Source: Blastococcus sp. KM273128
GTDB lineage: Bacteria > Actinomycetota > Actinomycetes > Mycobacteriales > Geodermatophilaceae
Reading direction: 5' to 3'
Assembly (NCBI RefSeq): GCF_021698975.1
Contig: NZ_SSXA01000001.1
Span: forward strand, 1 to 64,000
Length of the DNA stretch: 64,000 nucleotides
Shown here: piece after piece, positions 28,995 through 37,649 of the stretch
Position numbering within the stretch: position 1 is the first letter of the stretch
How the letters are laid out: every line of letters starts with the position of its first letter
Notes under the pieces: model-generated
What the model saw: only the letters and a program-made list of their open reading frames with translations
Databases searched by the model: none
Told to the model about the DNA's origin: nothing
Program-made: the position numbers and the translations under genes

Positions 28995-29822
28995 TCAGCC
29001 GCGGACGTGGGCCGTGACCAGCTCGGCGGTCCGCGCCGCGGCGAGCTCGGGGATCCAGTGGGTCACGTCGTCGAGGACCTCCAACCGGTAGGGCGCGTCG
29101 ACGAAGCGGGCGGTGCCCTCGGTGGCGGCGCGGCCGAGGAAGGCGTCGCCGGTGCTCCACACGTGCAGGGTGGGCACCCGCACCGTGCCCACCGGGTCGC
29201 GCCCGCTCCACGGCAGGGCGCGGTACCAGGCCAGCGCCGCGGTCAGCGCGCCCGGCTCGCGCATCCGCCGGACGTAGCGTTCGACGGCGTCGTCGGGCAG
29301 CCCGCCGCGGCGCAGCACCCGGCGCAGCACGGCCCCGTTCCCGGCGAGCAGCAGCCGCTCGGGCAGCACGGGCAGCTGGAACAGCCCCACGTAGGCCGAG
29401 CGCAGCGCCTGGTCGCTGGTCGCCGCCGCCCGCGCCATCGCGGCCGGGTGCGGCACGGAGAGCGCCGTGAGCGTGCGGACGCGCTCCGGGTGCCACGCGC
29501 CCAGCGCCCAGGCCACGATGCCGCCCCAGTCGTGCCCGACCACGTGCGCCGACCCCAGCCCGGCCGCGTCCAGCAGGGCGAGGACGTCGTCCGCCGTCTC
29601 CCGCAGCCGGTAGTGCGCGCGGCCGCGCGGGCGGGCCGAGGGGGAGTAGCCCCGCTGGTCCGGCGCCAGGGTGCGCAGCCCGCGCTGGTGCAGGGCGGGC
29701 GCGACCCGGTCCCAGGCGGTGGAGTCCTGGGGGAAGCCGTGCAGCAGGACGACGGGCTCGCCGTCGGCCGGCCCGGCGTCCCGTACGTCGAAGGTCAGGC
29801 CGTCTCGCCGGAAGCTGTCCAC
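28995..29822 (-). CDS. Alpha/beta hydrolase (epoxide hydrolase-like)
   Basis: 275 residues. The oxyanion motif LLHGFPQDS is at 27-35, the nucleophile is Asp98 in GHDWGG, and the catalytic His is in DDVTHWIPEL (252-261). Aspartate as nucleophile with HGFP is the pattern of epoxide hydrolases and haloalkane dehalogenases. Substrate unknown. Start GTG 29822. It is 26 bases upstream of the MFS gene on the same strand and divergent from idi. Confidence 0.87.
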   Translation of the reverse strand: MDSFRRDGLTFDVRDAGPADGEPVVLLHGFPQDSTAWDRVAPALHQRGLRTLAPDQRGYSPSARPRGRAHYRLRETADDVLALLDAAGLGSAHVVGHDWGGIVAWALGAWHPERVRTLTALSVPHPAAMARAAATSDQALRSAYVGLFQLPVLPERLLLAGNGAVLRRVLRRGGLPDDAVERYVRRMREPGALTAALAWYRALPWSGRDPVGTVRVPTLHVWSTGDAFLGRAATEGTARFVDAPYRLEVLDDVTHWIPELAAARTAELVTAHVRG

Positions 29823-29903
29823 CTCGGCACTGTGCCCATCCGAGTTGGAGCCATTCGCAGGACGGGGACGGCCATTGGCCGCGGTGTCGCCCGGAGGGTG
29901 ACA

Positions 29904-30434
29904 ATGTCGCCCATGGAGCTCATCGTGCTGGTCGACGACGACGGCCGTGCGATCGGCACGATGCCCAAGCCGGAGGTGCACCACGGCGAGACGCCGCTGC
30001 ACCGCGCGTTCTCGGCCTACCTCTTCGCCGACGACGGCCGGCTGCTGGTCACCCGCCGGGCCGAGGGCAAGGCGACCTTCCCCGGCATGTGGACCAACAC
30101 CGTCTGCGGCCACCCCGGCCCCGGCGAGGACGACGGCGACGCGATCGCCCGCCGCGCCCGCTTCGAGCTGGGGCTCGGTGTGACCGACGTCCGGCCGGCG
30201 CTCCCGGGCTACCGCTACCGGGCGGAGTTCCGCGGGGTCGTCGAGAACGAGGTGTGCCCCGTCTACATCGGGCGCTTCACCGGCTCGCCCGCGCCGGAGC
30301 CCACCGAGGTGGGCGAGTGGGAGCTGCTGGACTGGGCCGCGTTCCGCCGCCGGCAGGAGACCGAGGGCGACGCGTGGTCGCCGTGGTGCCGGGAGCAGGC
30401 GCGGCTGATCGAGGAGGCGGGGCTGCACCGCTAG
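29904..30434 (+). CDS. idi: Isopentenyl-diphosphate delta-isomerase type 1
   Basis: 176 residues, a Nudix-fold enzyme interconverting IPP and DMAPP for isoprenoids such as carotenoids and menaquinone. The catalytic Cys68 is in WTNTVCGHPG and Glu116 in NEVCPVYIG; metal-binding His are in EVHHGETPLHRAF. ATG 29904 has GGAGGG 6 nt upstream; ATG 29913 is possible, since GACAAT lies 7 nt ahead of it. The stop codon overlaps the -10 box of the next gene. Confidence 0.95.
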   Translation: MSPMELIVLVDDDGRAIGTMPKPEVHHGETPLHRAFSAYLFADDGRLLVTRRAEGKATFPGMWTNTVCGHPGPGEDDGDAIARRARFELGLGVTDVRPALPGYRYRAEFRGVVENEVCPVYIGRFTGSPAPEPTEVGEWELLDWAAFRRRQETEGDAWSPWCREQARLIEEAGLHR

Positions 30435-30437
30435 CCT
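30432..30437 (+). promoter_or_regulatory. -10 box of the deacetylase gene, leaderless configuration
   Basis: TAGCCT ends 7 nt before ATG 30445 and begins in the idi stop codon TAG. Confidence 0.45.
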
Positions 30438-30444
30438 GCGGCGC

Positions 30445-31253
30445 ATGGACCGTCGACGGTTCCTGCTCGCCCTCGCCGCCGGGGTGGCGGGCACGGCGGT
30501 GGCACGCGGCGCGGCCGCGCTCGGCGAGCCCGCCGTGGCGCCCGGCGGCCCCGCGACGGCGCCCGGGCCGGCCGGCGACCCCGCCGCGCGCTGGAAGCCG
30601 GTGCACCGCGGCGTCCCCGGGGTGGAGCCGCAGGAGCCGCCCGCCGGCGTGGTCGACGCGCTGCCGGGGGAGGGGGATCTGCTGGCGCTCACCATCGACG
30701 ACGGCACCAGCAGCGAGGTGGTCGCGGCGTTCGCGCGGTTCGCCGCCGACAGCGGCACCCGCCTGACCTTCTTCCCAACGGCCGGTACCGCGCCTGGGAG
30801 CAGAACGCTGCGCTGCTGCGCCCGCTGGTCGACTCCGGGCAGGTGGCCCTGGGCAACCACACCTGGTCCCACCCCGACCTCACCACGCTGGGCGACGCCG
30901 AGGTGGCCGAGGAGATCCGGCGCAACCGCGACTTCCTGCGCTCGACGTTCGGGGTGCAGACGCCCTTCTTCCGGCCGCCCTTCGGCGCCCGCGACGAGCG
31001 CACCGACCGCATCGCCGCCGACCTGGGGCACCCGACGATCGCCCTGTGGAACGGCACCTTCGAGGACAACCGGGTGCTCACCGGCGAGGAGCTCCTGGCC
31101 GCGGCCCGGCGCTGGTTCAGCGCGCGGACCATCGTCGTCGGCCACGCCAACCACCCCACCGTGACCGCCGTGTACGGGCAGCTGCTCGAGCTCATCGCCG
31201 AGCGCGGGCTGACCACGGTCACCCTCGCCGATGTCTGGTCCACCCGCCGCTGA
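30445..31253 (+). pseudogene. Polysaccharide deacetylase (NodB domain, Tat signal) with a frameshift
   Basis: The first 110 codons give a twin-arginine signal (MDRRRFLLALAAGVAG) and NodB motif 1 (LTIDDGTSSEV) up to LTFFP. The frame then breaks at 30774-30777; one added C restores NGRYRAWEQNAALLRPLVDS and leads into ALGNHTWSHPDLTTL (motif 2, zinc His), FFRPPFGARDERT (motif 3) and a stop at 31253. Intact it would be about 270 residues, an exported de-N-acetylase of peptidoglycan or another glycan. Everything except the one base looks healthy, so a sequence error is as likely as a pseudogene. Confidence 0.75.
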
Positions 31254-31331
31254 CGCCCCGACCTGCGGCCCCGGCGGCTTTCGGCGAGGCTGTCCGCGAC
31301 GGGGGTACGCACCGACGACGGAGGAGCAGCT

Positions 31332-32105
31332 GTGGAGGCGTCGCTGAAGGGCCGGGTCGCGCTCGTGACCGGCGGGGCCAGCGGACTGGGCCGGGCCACC
31401 GCGCTCGCCCTGGCCGAGGGCGGTGCCCACGTGGTGATCGCCGACATCGACGCGGCGGGCAGCCAGGAGACGCTGTCCCGGGTGACCGGCGCCGGCGGCT
31501 CCGCCGAGGTCGCCGCCCTGGACGTGACCCGGGACGAAAGCCGGCGCGCCGTCGTCGCCGACCTGTTCGAGCGGCACGGGGACGCGTTCGACGTGCTGGT
31601 CAACGTGGCCGGCATCGACCGGCCCGGCTACATCACCGACATCGACCTCGCCGACTACCAGCGGGTGCAGGCGGTCAACTGCGAGGGGCCGGTCTTCCTC
31701 ACCAGCGAGTTCATGAAGCGGGTGCAGCACCTGCCCGAGGGGCGCACCGCCGACGTCGTGCACGTGGTCTCGCTGTCGGCGATCACCTCGGGCAGCGGGG
31801 CGATCGCCTACAACGGCTCCAAGGCCGGCTTCCTCAACGCGACCCGCTGCATCCAGCGGGAGCTGCGGGAGAAGGCCGAGCGGCTGGAGGACGGCAGCGA
31901 GCGGCCGTTCCCGTGCCGGGTGCAGAGCGTCATCCCCGCCGCGATGGACACCCCGATGATGGAGCAGTGGGGCATCCCCGGGCACCTGATGATGCCGCCG
32001 TCCGCGGTCGCCGAGGCGATCCGCACGCTGCTGCTCCTGCACCCGGCGGCGTTCGTCCCCGAGATGCAGATCGTCCCCCGGCTCGAGCCGAACTTCCCCC
32101 GCTGA
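31332..32105 (+). CDS. Short-chain dehydrogenase/reductase
   Basis: 257 residues, classical SDR. Cofactor motif TGGASGLG (14-21), Asp of VIADIDA favouring NAD(H), NVAG, then the active-site Ser and YNGSK (Tyr-xxx-Lys). An insertion before the C-terminus (EKAERLEDGSERPFPCR) is unusual for the class. Substrate unknown. GTG 31332 has GGAGGAGC upstream. The next small gene follows after 21 bases. Confidence 0.88.
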   Translation: MEASLKGRVALVTGGASGLGRATALALAEGGAHVVIADIDAAGSQETLSRVTGAGGSAEVAALDVTRDESRRAVVADLFERHGDAFDVLVNVAGIDRPGYITDIDLADYQRVQAVNCEGPVFLTSEFMKRVQHLPEGRTADVVHVVSLSAITSGSGAIAYNGSKAGFLNATRCIQRELREKAERLEDGSERPFPCRVQSVIPAAMDTPMMEQWGIPGHLMMPPSAVAEAIRTLLLLHPAAFVPEMQIVPRLEPNFPR

Positions 32106-32126
32106 CCGACCATGAGGAACTGCCGC

Positions 32127-32399
32127 ATGAGCGCCCCGGACGACCCGACGCCCGACACCGCGATGGCGTCGGGCTCCGACGCGGGCAGCCCGGGCGGGCG
32201 GCTCGGCCCCGGTGACCTCGCGCCCGACGAGGAGCGGCTGCTCGCCGCGCTGGAGCGGGGCGCCCGCCGGGAGGCGCCGGACCCGCTGGAGACGATCGCG
32301 GTGGTCCGTGCGGCCGAGGACGAGCGCCCGCTGCCGGGCCGGGGCGGCCCACCCGACGACGGGCTGACCCCCCGGTTCAGCGCCCCGGGCGCCGGCTGA
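32127..32399 (+). CDS. Small disordered hypothetical protein
   Basis: 90 residues from ATG 32127, chosen over ATG 32112 because GAGGAA precedes it. Rich in Asp, Pro, Gly and Glu, with one likely helix (DEERLLAALERGARREA). High G/C in third positions supports coding use. It follows the SDR gene closely and converges on the phytochrome gene (9 bases between stops). No family recognised. Confidence 0.55.
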   Translation: MSAPDDPTPDTAMASGSDAGSPGGRLGPGDLAPDEERLLAALERGARREAPDPLETIAVVRAAEDERPLPGRGGPPDDGLTPRFSAPGAG

Positions 32400-32408
32400 C
32401 GGGCGGGT

Positions 32409-34775
32409 TCAGCCGCCCGGCGGCTGGAGCCGGACGGCGAGGAGAGCGACGTCGTCCTCGCCGCCCTCGGGCAGCAACCGGTCGATGAGCGCGTCGGACA
32501 TCCCGGCCACCGGCAGGTGGCGCAGCTCGGCGAGCGCGCGGCCGAGCAGGTCGACGCCGTCGTCGAACACCTGGTCGCGGCGCTCCACCAGCCCGTCGGT
32601 GTAGAGCAGCAGCGTCGAGCCGTCGAGGACGGCCACCTCGTGCTCGGTACGGGGCAGCGACGGGTCCACGCCGAGCAGCAGGCCGGGGCGGTCGGGCACC
32701 AGCAGCCGCTGGGAGCCGTCGGGCGCGACGAGCAGCGGCGGCAGGTGCCCGGCGGAGGCCCAGCGCAGCCGGGTGCCCTCGCCGGCCGGGCCCGCCGGGC
32801 GGTCGAGGCGGCCGACGAGCACCGTCGCCATGGCGCCGAGCCCCAGCCCCTCGATCGCGGCGTCGAGCCGGGAGAGCACCTCGGCCGGGCCGGCCGTGCT
32901 GTCCCAGGCGATGCCGCGCAGCAGGCCGCGCAGCTGGGACATGGTGGCCGCCGCCTGGGTGTCGTGGCCGACGACGTCACCGATGACCAGCACCGTGGAA
33001 CCGTCGGGCTGCTCGAAGACGTCGTACCAGTCGCCGCCCACCTGCGCCTCGCGCGCCGCCGGCACGTAGCGCACCGCCACCTCCAGGTGGTCGGGCTCCG
33101 GCGGGTCGGTCAGCAGGCTGCGCTGCAGGGTCTCGGCGGCGCGGACGATGCTGCGGGACCGGGCGTACAGCGCCTCCAGCAGGTGCGTCCTCAGCTCGGT
33201 CGCTCCACCGGTCTCCTGCACCGTCCACGGTTCGGACCGGCCGCGGACGGTCTCCCGCCAGCGCTCGAAGGACTTGCGCGGGCTGAGCCGGACGTCGTCG
33301 CCCTCCCGCTCGGCGATCGCCTTGTTGTGCGGGTCGCCGCCCCAGTCGATGTGCCGCACGGCCTCGCCGCGGTACCAGAGCACGTACTGGCCCTCCGGCA
33401 GCGGCAGCACCAGCACGCCGCACGCCGGGTCGACCGCGCCGAGCCCGGGCGCGACCGTGGCCAGCGCGTCGGTGGCGACCACGTCCTCGCCGCGGGATGC
33501 GGCCCAGGCCGCGATCGCGTCGGCCAGTTCCGGCGGGAGCGCGGCGCCGGCGGAGCCGCGGGAGCCCTGGAGGCACATCGAGACGCCGTCGGCGTCGAGC
33601 AGGTCCAGCAGGCTGTGCGAGCCGAGCAGCGTCTCGGTGATCGGGCGGTCCTCGTCCAGCGCGGCGGCGGTCAGCCAGGCCAGCGTGGACCGCGCGCGGA
33701 GCGCCCGCGCGAACTCCTCCTCCTGCGCCCGGTCGATCAGCCGCACCGACAGCGTGGAGCCGAGGAACTCGGCCGCGGCGCGGGTGGCGTACGGGGGTGC
33801 GTGCGGGCCGTCGTAGTGGTGGCAGGCGATGAGCCCCCACAGCTTGTCGCCGCGCAGCAGGGAGATCGACATCGAGGACCGCACGCCCATGTTGTGCAGG
33901 TACTCCACGTGGATGGGGGAGACGCTGCGCAGGGCGGAGTAGGTCAGGTCGAGCGGGCGGCCGCTGGCCGGGTGGTGCACCGGCTGGATGGGCACGGGCG
34001 CGTAGCCGACGTCGGAGATCAGCCGGATCCAGTTCTTCTCGTACAGCGCCCGCGCCTGGGCGGGGATGTCCGAGGCCGGGTAGTGCAGGCCGAGGAAGGG
34101 GTTCAGGTGCGCGGCCTTCGCCTCGGCCACCACCTCGCCGTTGTAGTCGGCGTCGTAGCGGTAGACCATCACCCGGTCGAAGCCGGTCAGCGTGCGCACG
34201 GCCCGGGCGGTGATGTCGTAGAGCTCCTGGAGGCTGCCGGCCCGGTCCAGCGCGGCGACCGTGCTGCGCACCGCCTGGTAGGTGTTCGGGAAGGAGAACG
34301 GCCGCGGCCCGCGCGCCGGCTCCAGCTCGACGACCAGGGTGGTGACCGGCGCCGACTCCTCGGGGGCGGCGACGGGCTCGCCGTCCACCTCGTGCGCCGG
34401 CCCGGGGTCGATCACGGTGCGGTGCAGGAGGGCGTCGACGGGCACCGGTTCGCCGGCGACGTCGAGGGTGATCTCGACCGGGTTGCGCTCGCGGAGGTCG
34501 CCGAAGGCGCTCGCCGAGCGGACGACCGCATCGGCCGGCGCCACCCCGATGACCTCGGCCAGCGGGCGGCCCACCGCCTGCCGCCAGTCCACGCCGGTGA
34601 GGTCGGCGAGGTTCTCCGACACCTGCTGGACGACCCAGTCGGGGTCGCGGACGGCGATCAGCACGCCACGCGGCTGGATGCTGCCCGGGACGTGGATCGG
34701 CTCGCGCTCGCAGTTGGTGAGGTCGACCGGCTCGCCCGGCGCCAGGAACTCGATCTCGTGCTGGACCCCGGTCAC
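32409..34775 (-). CDS. Bacteriophytochrome fused to a SpoIIE-type PP2C phosphatase
   Basis: 788 residues. Domains in order: PAS (about 10-120) with Cys22 in TNCEREPIHVPGSIQ, the biliverdin-attachment position; GAF (about 165-330) with HYPASDIPAQ (231-240) and His294; PHY (about 345-520) with the tongue motif LSPRKSFERW (497-506); and PP2C (about 560-788) with GGDWYDVF, IGDVVGHDT, SAGHLPPLL, YTDGLVERR and EDDVALLAV. It should sense red/far-red light and dephosphorylate a serine/threonine target, probably an anti-sigma antagonist. No histidine kinase domain. GTG 34775 overlaps the heme oxygenase stop. Confidence 0.93.
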   Translation of the reverse strand: MTGVQHEIEFLAPGEPVDLTNCEREPIHVPGSIQPRGVLIAVRDPDWVVQQVSENLADLTGVDWRQAVGRPLAEVIGVAPADAVVRSASAFGDLRERNPVEITLDVAGEPVPVDALLHRTVIDPGPAHEVDGEPVAAPEESAPVTTLVVELEPARGPRPFSFPNTYQAVRSTVAALDRAGSLQELYDITARAVRTLTGFDRVMVYRYDADYNGEVVAEAKAAHLNPFLGLHYPASDIPAQARALYEKNWIRLISDVGYAPVPIQPVHHPASGRPLDLTYSALRSVSPIHVEYLHNMGVRSSMSISLLRGDKLWGLIACHHYDGPHAPPYATRAAAEFLGSTLSVRLIDRAQEEEFARALRARSTLAWLTAAALDEDRPITETLLGSHSLLDLLDADGVSMCLQGSRGSAGAALPPELADAIAAWAASRGEDVVATDALATVAPGLGAVDPACGVLVLPLPEGQYVLWYRGEAVRHIDWGGDPHNKAIAEREGDDVRLSPRKSFERWRETVRGRSEPWTVQETGGATELRTHLLEALYARSRSIVRAAETLQRSLLTDPPEPDHLEVAVRYVPAAREAQVGGDWYDVFEQPDGSTVLVIGDVVGHDTQAAATMSQLRGLLRGIAWDSTAGPAEVLSRLDAAIEGLGLGAMATVLVGRLDRPAGPAGEGTRLRWASAGHLPPLLVAPDGSQRLLVPDRPGLLLGVDPSLPRTEHEVAVLDGSTLLLYTDGLVERRDQVFDDGVDLLGRALAELRHLPVAGMSDALIDRLLPEGGEDDVALLAVRLQPPGG

Positions 34776-35407
34776 GCCCCGACCGCCTGGGCCCGCGCGG
34801 CGGGCCGGCACCACTCGGAGAGCTCGTGGAAGGTGCCGCGCGCCGCGGCGACCACCCGGGCGGCGTCCCCGCCCGCGGCCACGTGCGCGCGGACGACCCG
34901 CCGGTAGGCGGCCCACATCGCGCCGGTGTCGGCGTCGTAGGGCGAGAACGCGCGCAGCCGGACGCCGGCCAGCAGGGGCAGCGTGGCCAGGTGGCGGTCG
35001 ATGAACGTGCCGCCGAGGGTGGAGCCCTCGAGCACGTAGAGCCGGCCCAGCGCCTCGTCGGTCCCGGCCACGGCGGGCAGCCCGGGTGCCGCCACGGGGA
35101 CGGGGGCGCCCAGCGCCGCGAGGTCCGCGGCGAACAGCCCGGCCCGGCGGCGGCGCGCCCAGTCGGCGGCCGCGGCGTCGGCGGGGTGGCACGCGGCCCA
35201 CTCGTCCAGCCCGCGCTCGGCCGCCGTCCAGAAGCCGTGCATCAGCCCCAGCACGTGCACCAGCCGATCCCGGTCGAGGTCCGGGTCGAGCAGGTCGAGG
35301 GTCTCCTCGAGGAGCCGGTGCTCCTCGGCCGTCCCGGTGCGCAGGGCGCGCAGGACGTCACCGTCGCTGCGGGGGTCCGTCTGCGCAGCCATGTCTCCCG
35401 CAGCCAT
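34772..35407 (-). CDS. Biliverdin-producing heme oxygenase
   Basis: 211 residues. The proximal heme His is His30 in TAEEHRLLEETLDLL; LYVLEGSTLGGTFIDRHL (123-140) is the distal helix with its flexible glycines. It cleaves heme to biliverdin, CO and iron, supplying the chromophore of the phytochrome encoded by the next gene, with which it overlaps by GTGA. This BphO-BphP arrangement is well known. ATG 35407 is used; ATG 35392 is an alternative. Confidence 0.92.
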   Translation of the reverse strand: MAAGDMAAQTDPRSDGDVLRALRTGTAEEHRLLEETLDLLDPDLDRDRLVHVLGLMHGFWTAAERGLDEWAACHPADAAAADWARRRRAGLFAADLAALGAPVPVAAPGLPAVAGTDEALGRLYVLEGSTLGGTFIDRHLATLPLLAGVRLRAFSPYDADTGAMWAAYRRVVRAHVAAGGDAARVVAAARGTFHELSEWCRPAARAQAVGA

Positions 35408-35436
35408 CGAGGGAGAGGGTAGGCGACGGTCGCCGG

Positions 35437-36567
35437 TCACGGGCGGTCGAACCGGGGTGCCGCGGCCAGCCGGGCGGCGCGCAGGCCGGTGTGCAGGAGC
35501 AGGCGGGCGTCGCCGTCGGCGAGGTCCAGGCCGGTCAGCGCGGCGATGCGGCCCAGCCGGTAGTACAGCGTCTGCCGGTGGACGTGCAGCGCCGCCGCCG
35601 TCCGCCCGGCACTGCCGGCGCAGTCGAGGAAGGTCTCCGCCGTCGTCGTGAGCACCGGGTCGGCGAGCAGCGGGGCCAGCACCGGGTCGGGGCCGGGCAG
35701 GGCGGTGGCCGCCCGCCACCCGCCGAGCTCCCCCCAGCGGGCGACGGGGAAGAACCGGTCGACCACCGCGGCGACCCGGGCCGCGGCCCGCGCCTCCCCC
35801 CACTGGCCGGCCAGGTCGTCGGTGCCCAGCCTGGCCGACGAGACCCCGGCGGTGCTGCCGGCGGGCAGGGTGGCCAGGGAGGCGGCGGCGAGCGCGCCGG
35901 CGGGGCGCAGGTCCGCGGGCGCCGGCAGCGGGACGAGCACGGCGACCCCGTCGTCGACGACGGTGGCCACCGCACCGGCCGCCGGCAGCGGCCGGGCCGG
36001 CGCCGGCGGGCCGCCGGCGGGGCGCAGCGCCACGAGCACCTGCGCGGCGCCGGCGGGTAGCCGGTCGCGGAGTCGCAGGGCTGCCTGGGCGCGGGCCGCG
36101 GGGCGGCCGGTGAGCGCGTCGGCGAGCACCGGGCCGAGGTCGTCGGCCGGCCGTCCGGCCAGGGCGCGGCCGGCGTCGGCGGCCAGGTCCAGCGCGCGGC
36201 GCAGCGCCGGGTCGGCGTCGTCGTCGGGGTCGGTGCGCCCGTCGTCGAGCAGCCACAGGTAGCCGTGGGTGCGGTCCTCGTGGCGGATGGGCAGCACCAG
36301 CCGGGTGAGCACCCCGGCCGCGGGGTCGGCCGGGATCCGCATCGGCCGGGTCGCCGCGGCGATGCCGAAGTCCTCGAACCAGCGCCGGGTCTCGGGGGTC
36401 GAGCTGCGGGTGAGGATCGACCGGGTGCGGACGGCGTCCATCGGGTCGGCCCCGCTGTCGTCGTGCGCGCAGAAGGCCAGCAGCGTGAAGCCGGCGTCCT
36501 CCAGCGTCGCCGGGGCGCCGAGCACCCGCGACACCTCGTCCACCAGCTCCTGCAGCTCGTCGCGCAC
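35437..36567 (-). CDS. PucR-family helix-turn-helix regulator of proline catabolism
   Basis: 376 residues from GTG 36567, which has GGGAGGGG at the right distance; an open frame reaches ATG 36627 but would translate the palindrome upstream. The C-terminus holds the PucR helix-turn-helix (AGRTAAALHVHRQTLYYRLG and onward), the middle is a GGDEF-like CdaR region and the N-terminus a GAF-like sensor. PucR proteins next to proline dehydrogenase genes (PruC/PutR in Actinobacteria) activate them in response to proline; the divergent position supports that here. Confidence 0.87.
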   Translation of the reverse strand: MRDELQELVDEVSRVLGAPATLEDAGFTLLAFCAHDDSGADPMDAVRTRSILTRSSTPETRRWFEDFGIAAATRPMRIPADPAAGVLTRLVLPIRHEDRTHGYLWLLDDGRTDPDDDADPALRRALDLAADAGRALAGRPADDLGPVLADALTGRPAARAQAALRLRDRLPAGAAQVLVALRPAGGPPAPARPLPAAGAVATVVDDGVAVLVPLPAPADLRPAGALAAASLATLPAGSTAGVSSARLGTDDLAGQWGEARAAARVAAVVDRFFPVARWGELGGWRAATALPGPDPVLAPLLADPVLTTTAETFLDCAGSAGRTAAALHVHRQTLYYRLGRIAALTGLDLADGDARLLLHTGLRAARLAAAPRFDRP

Positions 36568-36585
36568 CGCCGTCCCCTCCCGGGT

Positions 36586-36603
36586 CTCGTACAGCTGTAT
36601 GAG
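36586..36603. promoter_or_regulatory. Palindromic operator candidate between pucR-type gene and proline genes
   Basis: CTCGTACAGCTGTATGAG is an 18-nt inverted repeat with one mismatched pair, with perfect core TACAGCTGTA. It lies just upstream of the regulator's ribosome-binding site and about 100 bases before proline dehydrogenase. Binding by the PucR protein is inferred. Confidence 0.55.
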
Positions 36604-36699
36604 AGCAGATGGGCAGGATCCCGACATCTGTCCCTGGCCCGGAGGGGTGGCGGGTGCCTAGCGTTCGAGGAGCACGTGGCGTCGGCCCGAGGAGGACCC

Positions 36700-37632
<933 letters not shown>

Positions 37633-37649
37633 ACCCGAGAGGTCCTGTC

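Noticed and set aside
32517-34907. 796-codon plus-strand frame opposite the phytochrome gene
   Set aside because: Low-complexity composition (Gly/Arg/Val/Glu) with no domain, mirroring the real gene's codons.
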